DNA of 64,000 nucleotides from positions 1,548,914 to 1,612,913 of the forward strand of contig RPFO01000003.1 in assembly GCA_009746045.1 (NCBI GenBank). Direction: 5' to 3'. Positions 32,493 through 41,900 of this stretch are shown in pieces. Made by a program: the position numbers and the translations under genes. The notes under the pieces were generated by a model that ran no database searches, had not been told where the DNA came from, and was given only the letters and a program-made list of their open reading frames with translations. How positions within the stretch are numbered: the stretch's first letter is position 1; each line of letters begins with the position of its first letter. Source of the stretch: Mesostigma viride. Lineage: Eukaryota > Streptophyta > Mesostigmatophyceae > Mesostigmatales > Mesostigmataceae.

Positions 32493-33735
32493 ACTAGTGC
32501 TATCCCGGAAAGTCCACAGCCGGGTCACTGGCGCCCCTCAGCCGCGCTCGGCCTGCATGGGGCACGCCATGTGAGAACAAAACGCAGACGTGCATGCCTT
32601 CATGGCAGATGTGACGATCGACGTACGTCCCATGGCCCACACCGAGCTTCCCCAGCCGGAAGGGGTCGCCCCTCGGAGGTATAGGTCACCCAGGCGTGCA
32701 TCGTTGACGTTCGGGGGGGCGTACCACAATATTACTGCATGAGCGAATGGCCTTGGTGCATAGCATCCAATATGTGCTGCTGGCCTTGACTGCTGCTTTG
32801 ATTTCAGTTTGATCGATGATGAGCGCTCCGGTAGGGTTCTGAAGCATGCATGGCAGCATTAATTACTTTTAATAAGCATGTGACTGCGTTACGTGGGTGC
32901 CAAACTGCCAATACCGAGTAAAGGAACCTTCAACCCTACATCAAGATCGAGACAACCAGCGCATATGCAGGCCAGAAATAGGGAGAATCCGGAATTAACA
33001 TGGTAGCTATATACACAACGATCGAGAAGGAGGGAGGGCGCCCTATACTGCCGCAAGTGGGTAGGCCACAGAGCGCTCTCTCCATGCCGCAGCATGGTGC
33101 CGGGGCGCAACACTGTGGCCGGTGCAATACAACCAGTGCAACTAATACCATAAGTAGGCTGACGCATAGCTAGCTTATGCTACATGCAACTGTGCATTGG
33201 TGCAAAGGTTAGCCGGTGGGCTCAAGACGTTGGCTAAGGAGCAAGCTGATGGCCGCAAGGTGCCAGAGCTAATTGAAGGTACTATAACGCTGGGCGCTAA
33301 TATCATTTCAAGTTCTGTATGTAATGCCAAAGCTATCCCATAATCGATTGCCCTCAACTAGCTTGAGTGCTCTATCCCGGGGGGGCTTCCACCGTTTCTT
33401 GTTGACATAAAGGTCTCCGCCCTGCCAGTACACTAATTGGGGCTTCTCTTGTGGCAGCATAGGTGGTCGTCGCAGGGGTTATGGAGGCGGCAAGAACTTT
33501 GTTGCTGGATATGCAAGGAGAAATGCCAATGATTTGCAACAGGCATGCACCTTGATCAATCCCTGCATGATGCTAGGTTTTGGCCCTGTTGTCTCCGCCA
33601 CGGCCCCCGTGGCCCATAGCCACGCGGCTCCGGCCCGCGGCCTTCGCGTCTTTCCTCTCAGACAACTACCCTAGTCCTTCCATGGCGTTGGATCGCCATG
33701 CGTCCAGGCATAGTTGTCTCACTTCATTAATTAAT
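32493..33735. other. Decayed repeat-rich interval, no gene seen
   Basis: No supportable gene. It includes a scrap of LINE ORF2 (32515-32570), a dispersed phrase GAGACAACCAGCGCA...CAGGCCAGAAAT (about 32948-32980) that recurs near 41235 and 47622, and several short AT-rich tracts. Confidence 0.4.
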
Positions 33736-34555
33736 TAATTAATAGACACGTGACTGCGTCACGTGAGCATAAGTCCTCAGTGGGAGGGGAACATGGGATG
33801 GAATGGATGGTATAAGCTATCTACTAGGTCCTAGTTACAGGGGTGTGGGCACCGCGGCCCGAATCGCTATGAATGCCATACTTGGTCACACGCGGAGCCC
33901 CCACAGGCTTGGGGGTGGTCTCCTTCATCACTACTTGCCATCTATCCTTGCGCACCATCTGCCTCCATATTACAGACAAACCAGGAGGCTGCCTGGGGGT
34001 GAGCCCGTCACGTCTAGTGTAGCACATGTCCATGCCGAGTCTATCACGAAAAGTCCACGGGTGGCGGCCCTGCCGCGCGCGGCCGGGGGCACGCCAGGTG
34101 AGGACATATCGCCCAGGCTGGGCGGGCTTGGTGCCAGCTAGTCTATCTGATGTATCTACCTGATCTGTGCGGGCCAGGTGCCCGGCTAGGCCCAGGCGCC
34201 TGTGCCTAATAATGTGGGAAACATAGGGCAAATCAGCGTACAAATCCTCATTACTAATGTGCAAACCAAAGGGGATGTTAAGGGCTTTGCGCAGCATCTT
34301 GGTGACGGCGCCGTCGAGTCGTTGCTCCAGCTCCTGCGTCAGTGCCCACGTCTCGGCGCCGTAGGTCAGGATCGTCAGAATGACGACCTTGAAGAGGTCA
34401 CGCTTGACGATCCGGGGTAGGGCGGGGTTGCTCCACCAGCGGCGGTGGTCATGGAGGTGCGCCCACGCCATGCCGATCCGTGTCGTCATGTCGTCCTCGC
34501 AGTCGGGAAGCCAACTGCCGAGCAGCTTGAAGCGGCCTGAAGGTCTCACTTCATA
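33736..34555 (-). mobile_element. LINE ORF2 C-terminal half with family A 3' end
   Basis: The best kept retrotransposon coding piece: an open minus-strand frame (34549 to 33824) of about 240 residues. It begins KLLGSWLPDCEDDMTTRIG and includes AWAHLHDHRRWW, LTYGAETWALTQELEQRLDG, KMLRKALNIPFGLHISNEDL and HRRLGLAGHLARTD, a block order known from the region after the catalytic domain in LINE reverse transcriptases. The catalytic YADD part is missing (5' truncation). Downstream on the minus strand come CTGAGGACTTATGCT, the perfect hairpin CACGTGAC-GCA-GTCACGTG (33747-33765) and a (TTAA)n tail. Family assignment beyond 'LINE' (CR1/RTE-like) is inference. Confidence 0.8.
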
Positions 34556-34915
34556 TATATTGCTAGCCTGGCTGGGTAGAAGACCTCGATCGAAGATATA
34601 GGTTTAATGGCCCTAGGAGGATAGCCGCTACACTACCGCCTCGTCCGCCAATTACACTGTATAAGACAGCTCAGATGAGGATTATGTAGCCATCTAGCGC
34701 AGCCTCTGAAACCGGCGCCTCTGAATGAGTTCGAAGACTACTATCTGTGGCCTACTATCTGTGCATTGTCCAGGCTCACACGCGAGCCCCTGTGGGCAAG
34801 CCGGCCCCCTCCCCCCAAGAGGAAGGGGCGCTTTGCTGAGTAGAGCAGTTAGGGTTTTCTAGATTAGATTAGCTTAGAGTTGGCGTAGTTCGGTCTCGCG
34901 GCTTCGCCCACTTCC
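34556..34915. other. No gene seen
   Basis: Repeat-like DNA without a supportable frame. It lies between the truncated LINE and the next family D end. Confidence 0.35.
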
Positions 34916-34975
34916 ATCCATCCAGCAATCAAGGGAATATGTGCTACATGATCTCCCAACGGAGTCATGTACGTA
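34916..34975 (+). mobile_element. LINE-type 3' end fragment, hairpin family D
   Basis: GTGCTACATGATCTCCCAAC followed by GGAGTCATG forms a hairpin with a CAAC-type loop, as at 37570-37590. Confidence 0.5.
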
Positions 34976-35039
34976 ATAATTTATATATATATTTTTAATC
35001 TGCGTTATTTGTATTATCTGCGGCCATTAATGTACACCT

Positions 35040-35415
35040 TTAAGTACATGACGGACAAGCTGTCGTTCCTTAAATGCCGCAAGAAGCTCTCGAGGACTCG
35101 CTTCACGCTGGACGACGACTTGACCCTGGCCCAGCAACAGCGGCGACGCGAGCTATGGCCGGCCTACCTTCAGCTCCGGCACAGCGCAGGGGGGAAGCCG
35201 GTATACTGGAGGGGGGCGGTCATCCACGTTGACCACAAGCCCTGGCAGCCCCCTCCTGCCACCTCAGACTAGGGAATTCATACCAGTAGTGTAGATTAGT
35301 CAGGCTTAGCCTAGCATGTGGCCCACGCGCATGTGCGCCCATAATGGCCCCCATGGATGTTGTCTACAGAATTTAGCCAAGCCCTGCCTATAACGGGACC
35401 CCCATGGATGTTGCA
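35040..35415 (+). mobile_element. LINE ORF1-like C-terminal fragment and 3' UTR
   Basis: The open frame to 35272 has DKLSFLKCRKKLSRTRF, then DLTLAQQQRRRELWP, then GGKPVYWRGAVIHVD. This order resembles the C-terminal domain of ORF1-type RNA-binding proteins found with LINEs. The downstream 35280-35415 matches 26127-26230. No reverse transcriptase is attached in any of the three family D copies in this window. It is interrupted at the TTAA (35416-35419) by DNA element copy 2. Confidence 0.65.
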
Positions 35416-35419
35416 TTAA

Positions 35420-37312
35420 GGGGAGGGTCCCATAGAAATATATCAAAACTTACCCCCCCTAATAACTACAGAAATGCAACTGACAACCACTGAATGATGT
35501 TTGGGGACCATAAACATGATGTTTGGGCATGCATACCACCACTTGTTGGGGGTACTACCCCCAGCCATACACCGGCTATGAGCTAAAAATAGAAAAAAAC
35601 GCTGTCCGGGGCACATCTTGCCCAGAACAGTGGGATAACCAGTTGCATGAAAAAAGTAATACCCATATAAAAATGTCATGGGACATGGTTTCTACCTAAT
35701 TGGATCAACAAAATCAGCACATCCCTTTGAGTTATTAATTTTTGGGCCAAAAATACGCTTTTTTAGGCGGGGCGTCCCCATACACACTCATAACACATCA
35801 ATTAGGCCTAAAAAGTAATAGTCAAATTCTGTCATGACCATAGAAGGCACTGTCAAAGTTTGGTGGCATTCTGAGCTCAGCTGTAGCAGTTATTAATTTT
35901 GGCAGTTGGCCACCTGTGCAGACGCTAAGGAAGGCATTAGTGAGTATTAAGGCACACTAACACTTCCTATGCCATCCAAAAGGCTCCTGACCATGCCCAA
36001 TTCGACCACAATGTACAAGGAGGTGGCTGGGCACGTCATGTGCCCTTGCCTTACCTCGACACAGGCAACCTGTTGCGTGTGTGCACAACAATGAGGCAGG
36101 TAGCTCTACATGCCTAGCCAACACTTCTAAAGCATATTCCAGGTTTATGGTGTGGGCATCATCCCAAAACCAAGCTCAAACACACCCTAGAAAGCCATAT
36201 CCACTAATTGCCCAACAAGGGTAACAACAGACAGTCCACAGAGAAAGCAGAATTATCATACATGCTGATTGCCAAGGCTTCTTACCATGGTTACCTTGCC
36301 TTGCTAGCATATGAATTAGGGCTCTCCCATTTTAGTGGGAGAAAGGCCAACAAGACAATGATAACCCCTACCTACGTGCAGTTCCACCCATGCAGTATGC
36401 CCCTTAGAAAAACCACTGCCACCTTTCTTTCCAGCGCAATTGTTTGCCAAGAAACAAACTCAAGCTTGTGAGCCTCTAACCACAATGAAGCCTCTGCTAA
36501 GAAAGGCCGCGTCAATATTCACACAAAACTGAGTGCTGTTAGCAATCTCCTTCCAAGAAACCACTCAGCAAATCCCTGACAACTTGACGATATGCCACGG
36601 TAACGCTTTGACACATCCCAGCCATGCAACGTACATAAAAACCACTGAAAGGTGCCAGGAATCTGGCGATGCGCTGCACGGAATGGCATTATACCTGGCG
36701 CTAACTGCACGGAAAGAAGCCGAAAACTTGCGTTGATAACCCATAAAGGAAGCGAAACATTCATAGGGTCACGTTGATCACACGATCGTACCATTACCGG
36801 CATTGTCCTTCGCCCAGCGGCGCAAGAAAGAACAACCTTCCATGGAATAATAAGACGCGCATCCCGCGAGCCTGGAGAGTGTCTTACCGATCATGACGGA
36901 AATCTTGCCGAAACCCAGCAAATTTTTTAAAGCTTTACCAATAACGATTTAAACGCATCCTTGACGCTAGGTAAAGCCCATAAAACCTGACAATCACCGC
37001 CGCCAGCGTGCATTCTAATTTATTCCTCTCGACGAAAACATCAGATTGGACCCCCGTGGCGATGGTCATCAATAAAATCATCGACACTGCAAAAAACGCG
37101 AACTCCGCTGCGAAGTGGTATCATTTACTCATCGTCTTTAAGATTCGCTCAGTTTCTCTGCATTCCGCGAGCTATCTTTTTCTACTCTGCCTGAAAGCAC
37201 GTCGCCATGGCCAGCTCCGGTAGGGGTGCGCGCCCCGTGCACCACTTTTTCACGGTACGGACGGGTACCGCGAATTTTTCGGCGCCAAAATATTCGCGCC
37301 GGGACCGTCCCC
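35420..37312 (-). mobile_element. TTAA-flanked inverted-repeat DNA element, copy 2 (1.89 kb), inverted
   Basis: It begins GGGGAGGGTCCCATAG after TTAA (35416-35419) and ends CGCCGGGACCGTCCCC before TTAA (37313-37316). The terminal repeat is GGGGA(C/G)GGTCCC, different from copy 1 after the first five or six bases. The interior matches copy 1 in reverse along its whole length: for instance the TTTTTCTATTTTTAGCTC phrase followed by GTACCCCCAACAAGTGGTGG of copy 1 at 31258-31322 matches 35520-35600 here. It is an older or separate subfamily member. Confidence 0.75.
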
Positions 37313-37316
37313 TTAA

Positions 37317-37612
37317 GAATTTCGCCATGCTATGCCATGCAGAGAGATGCTCTCTGTAGAGAAGCCATGTCCTAGCTCTTGTATAGCCATGATGATCTTC
37401 CCCACCTATGACAGGCTCCCCTTCGCTGGGTGTTGCCTGAAACTCTGGGTGGTGCAGGTGCCCTAGTGCACCTAGAGCAAGTGTTGTTTACATTCCCACC
37501 CTTGCAGGAAGTAGCTTAGAATGTATGATAGGCCATATGCCCCTTCTCTGGGCTATGTGCTACATATACTCCCAACGGAGTTATGTTACAATTCAATTCA
37601 ATTCAATTCAAT
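37317..37612 (+). mobile_element. LINE-type 3' UTR, family D, with (AATTC)n tail
   Basis: Matches 26440-26660: GTGGTGCAGGTGC, TTGTTTACA, CTTGCAGGAAGTAG, then TACTCCCAACGGAGTTATG and an AATTC pentamer tail (37590-37612). Confidence 0.7.
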
Positions 37613-37740
37613 TAATGTACACGTACCTGCGTCACGTGAGCATAAGTCGTCAGGGAAATGAATATGCCGGGATGGGGTGTATGGATGTAGCTATCGAGAT
37701 CTAGTTCATAGTTTCAGGGTCACTGGACCATGGGGCAGCC
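37613..37740 (-). mobile_element. LINE 3' end, hairpin family A, minus orientation
   Basis: Read on the minus strand: CTGACGACTTATGCTCACGT, GACGCAGGTACGTG, then an AATTG-rich tail. It is homologous to 33736-33830. A related end lies at 39285-39320. Confidence 0.6.
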
Positions 37741-37779
37741 CTACGTACTGCACCCGCTATGCTAGCTTTTGCTGTGTCG

Positions 37780-37976
37780 AAGCTTAATTTATTGCACCCA
37801 CAGGGGATGCCGGCCGATTGTTTCGACGGGTCCGATTGTGCACCCCTGTACCATATGAGGGAAGGGGGGGGTCTCTGCCCCCTGCCCGCTGTGCACACTC
37901 AGGGATTAAAAGCACTCTGGTGCTCCGTGATTCCCCAACGGGAGCATGTGTTTATTTATTTAATTAATTAATTAAT
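37780..37976 (+). mobile_element. LINE-type 3' end, hairpin family C, plus orientation
   Basis: TTATTGCACCCACAGG, GTCTCTGCC, GTGCACACTCAGGGATTAAA, AGCACTCTGGTGCT hairpin, then GTGATTCCCCAACGGGAGCA and a TTTATTTAATTAATTAA tail. Confidence 0.75.
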
Positions 37977-38883
37977 CTAGCGCATCTAAGGCTGGCGCAA
38001 ATGCAGTCGTCTTTGTTATTGACTTTCGTGTAATTATTTTACAGTGAAATTAGCAAGAAAACTCCGTGACATGCTTCTGCGCATGAAACACAAGTACTTT
38101 CTTGTGTGCAAATCCAACCCATGCATATTGGGGGGCGGGGGTGCCTGCGTGGCCGGCTGCAAATGGGCCGAAGGAAGGCAATCTTATACTTGCTCGGAAA
38201 GTGTGGCATGCCTTCAATGATGCCACCCTTGATTTCCTCAAGGCAACGATGCAGGAGTGGCCAACCGGGGACGGCTTTCCCTGCGTTCGCAGATGACCCT
38301 GCGTTCGCAGATTTGGACTACATGCAGGAGGGTCTTACCTGGAAAGAGCTGCTATGGAGGACCTCCATCCGAGGGAGCAGCCGCAGGAGCAACAACCAAA
38401 GGCGACTCGGGTTTCCTCATAAGCTCATAAGCTACAGTATATTTGTGCAGTATGTCCACCACTTGGGTTTGAGGCTGAGGCTAGGTCCCAGTCCCAGGAA
38501 GACGTCTGTGAGTCCAGTGTCCAGCTGAAGGTCATAAGTAACTGCAAGAGATCTGCAAGCCAGCGATGTTTCACCCCCCCCCCCCCCCCCCCGAAGCCAC
38601 CCAGGGCATGGGGGCACGCGGGCTCTGGTGGGGCGAACAGGGCCGAGCAGGGCCGAGGGGGCCGAGCAGGGCCGAGCAGGGCCGCACGGGGCCAAGGGTG
38701 CCGAGGGGAGCAAGGGGGCGTTCGGGGTCACCCTCGTGCGAAGCGCCGCACCAACCAGCTGATAGTTGACAGGCATTGAGCCCAGCAGCATACAGCAGGG
38801 AATGGTTTGCAACCCCCCGCGGAACACTACAACTTGCCAGAACCAAGGCATGGCTTTATGTGGTCAAATAATAATCTGATGGC
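37977..38883. other. Unassigned interval downstream of the GT29-like gene
   Basis: A plus-strand coding-like stretch (38180-38400) includes LILARKVWHAFNDATLDFLK and, after a frameshift, ADLDYMQEGLTWKELLWR. An 18-bp segment (CCCTGCGTTCGCAGAT core) is doubled at 38279-38313 at the point where the frame breaks. I do not recognise the family. A C20 run lies at 38573-38592 and a GGGCCGAGCA-type tandem at 38640-38685. Confidence 0.3.
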
Positions 38884-38967
38884 CTACGCGAACTGGAATA
38901 CCACTCCCAGATTCCTTTCCAGTGCCCGGTCGTTGGTGTCCTTCACAAACTCCATAAACCGCGTCGC
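38884..38967 (-). CDS. GT29-like terminal exon 11
   Basis: Follows CTTGGCCAG; 27 codons and a TAG stop (38884-38886). It codes ATRFMEFVKDTNDRALERN and LGVVFQFA. It keeps phase with exon 10, and by position forms the C-terminal helix and tail. Confidence 0.55.
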   Translation of the reverse strand, partial: ATRFMEFVKDTNDRALERNLGVVFQFA

Positions 38968-41900
38968 CTGGCCAAGCACAGAAACCCGATACAAACCAGC
39001 AGCAAAAGCAATTAGTGCTAAGAAGATAAGTGCAAAGAAAGGTTCAAATGGACAAGTAAGTGGCAGTCCGTTGTCAGACTAATGACTCCTGCAGCTCGTC
39101 CCTGGCAGAGAGTATAATATCTCACGACACACTATGATCTTGACTTTGACACCTTGCAGTGAGCATAAACCACCACGATAACTTCACAGCTAGGTTGGTA
39201 CCACACGCCATGCCGCTGCGTACCCATCCATTAATTATTTAAAAAAGTGATTAATTAATTCACTAATTAGTTAACTGATTAATTAACACACACGACTGCA
39301 TCACGTGAGCTCCATCGCCATGCAAGCAACCTCCACTCTGCTGGGGAAAGAATGACGGCCGACAGAGTGAAGAGGTTGGGAGATGGGCGGCTGGCTACCC
39401 TGCCTTGTCACGCACGGCCTCGCTAAAACATCGCAGGAGCATTATAAGTGCAAACATGGTCGCCCGGAGACTACAAGCTCCAAGGTATCCCCGAAGCGAA
39501 AAACACAGAACACAACCGGGTAGCAAATAAGCCACCAGATTCTCTATCAAAAGTTCTCTCACCCTCCCTTCCTCCCTTCCTTCCCCTCACCAAAAAAGAT
39601 TACCGGCTCACCTCGAGTTTGTCTCGGGTCTTTTGTGATGCATTTGGCTGAACGCGTTGACCCAGCATCCAACACAAACCAGAAAAGTATTCCAACCAGA
39701 AAAACCACGGAAGCAGCAGAAAGAAATTCAGTGCAACATGGTGGCAGAGGCAGAGGAAACACTTGAGCATTATACCAAAATGTTGCAGTTCGGAAAGGGG
39801 GGGGGGGGGGGGGGAAGACACCCCCATAGGGGATGGTGCAAGCATGCACTGCACCTAACAACTCAAAATTGGTTACTGTGCAGAGTATACTTAATGCCCG
39901 CACATACCTTGTGGGAACCATGCATTAGAAATTTCCGCACAGTGACTAGTGGTTCTGCCACGCGGGTTGATCCCTTGAAGGGTTGAAAGAAGGGGAGGAT
40001 GGAACGAAGAGTGGAGAAAGACCTACTTTTTAACTCCTTTTTAACTCCGTGCCCCTGATAAGAAAGGCCGCACCGCCTTCTTGCTGAAGCTGGATGATGG
40101 CAACAACAGACGTTCCCGATAAATAGCTTTAATTACCGACTTTCGAATCATAAGCAGACAACATAACATGTCAACTTTGATGGCAGACAAACATTATTAC
40201 GCCCAACACGACATCACTACTAGCCTCATAGTTTGCAACCCAGAACACCGTTTATGAACAGGGCACACACAGACAGGGTACACATATGGACAGCCACATG
40301 CATGGACCTCTGACAGGTCACCACCTAGCGCCAACTCTCAAGGCTATCCCGCCAACAACGTGCACGAACCTGTGAGCACACTTGCTAGTCAGGCGATGTG
40401 GCACATGAGGCATACTAGACTGTAAATGGCAAACACCCCGCTCGCTCAAAAAATTCTGCACAGGTCTGCATTGGCAGGCGCAGAACAACGAAAGGAAACA
40501 CCATTGTAACTTTGGGGTCAGGTTGGTCAGCTGATATTACATGGTGTGAACTGGCCTAAGGATTGATTCCAAGAGCTGCCAAGCAAGACTTGCTCACCTC
40601 AATGTTGTCATAGTAGTGGTATCGAACCTGCGTGCTGCTCCAATCCTTTTGGAAGCCTGCAAGCGCACACACAAGCCACAACAGACAATAGCAAATAGGC
40701 ACCGTACAGCAAGGAGGAAATAAGGAGCAGCGTAAGCAATGCCAACCTGCCTATCTGGATGCGATGTGCAACCACCAGGCTTCCAGCCGGCAGTAGCATG
40801 GGATACAATGCTTCAAATTGTATGTACCCCATGCCCAGAGCAAAAGGATGTCCCAGACCACGAGCGCTTTCAGGCAGGGGTAAGACGGTCTAAGACAAGC
40901 CCACGGTCTGAAAAAAGCTGCGCGGAAGGCAGCAGCCTGCTGCTCATCCCCCCACTGATCCAGAGTGCCTAAGCTTGGAGAAGTGGTACACACAATAAGA
41001 ACTTGACACATACGACTATGTAGTATCTGATGAGCTGCAAAATGGGCAACATGCAAATGGGCTTCATGCGACAAAAGACATAGATGGCATGCTCCAGCAT
41101 CCGTGTCCAAAATGCCCGCTGAAGTCTACGTGGTACGCATACCGCAACAGACTCTCGGCCTAGCTAGAGCGAATGCCAAAGACAACACTGCTATGAGCAA
41201 AACTCGATGTTGATCGTACACTAGCCTCATAGCCAACATATCCATGAGACAACCAGCGCAGGCCTGAAACCATATGCCTGTACATACCGTAGAAGGCAAC
41301 GGTGGCGCACAGGTGTCCTAAACACTTACCATAGAAGGTGACCGTGGCGCACAGGTGTCCTGCCACGAGGGCCCCGTAAAACCCATTCGAAGGCGCGCCC
41401 CCATTCATCTCGCGAAGTGCAAACAGCTGCAGGTGGGGGTCGATCAGCAGCCTGCGCGATGGAGGTGCACATGCATGTGTACGGTGTGCAGCACACCGAT
41501 TCTTAGTCGCAGAAGAATGGTGCAAATGTCAGTGCATCCAAGCTGCATGCCTTGCACTTAACATCGATCAAGCATACAAGTTGAATTCTATACACACCAG
41601 GAATGAAATGCACCGGTGGCAGATGCTGGTGAACGCTGGTGGTGAACGCTGGTGGCAAATGCTGAGTACATACTATCTTCGACATAGTGTAGATCGAATC
41701 CTGTATGCAGTTTCTACGTCATACACACACCAGAACCAACTCGCGATGGTGACATGTGTCGGCAACGTATCTCGTGACGACGGCCGCTGCTGCCTGGTAC
41801 CTTTGCCACGATAGGCAAGGCAAATGCAACCAGGATGAAACGATTACGAACCTCAACGTACACGCTAATCCCACCCCAGGCAAGTGTTGTCCCACGTAGT

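Noticed and set aside
29514-37316. One 7.8-kb transposon with 1.9-kb terminal inverted repeats
   Set aside because: TTAA also flanks the inner ends (31439 and 35416), so two separate 1.9-kb elements in opposite orientation explain the pattern better.
37990-38035. Reverse-transcriptase motif in AGANAVVFVIDFR
   Set aside because: The VFVIDF phrase is suggestive but the catalytic continuation (KAFD) is absent and the stretch is too short.
40750-40870. A further GT29-like exon containing MGYIQFEALYPMLLPAGSLV
   Set aside because: Exon 8 (41330) joins exon 9 (40656) directly in phase to give the conserved Y-G-F, leaving no room for it; its splice sites are also poor.
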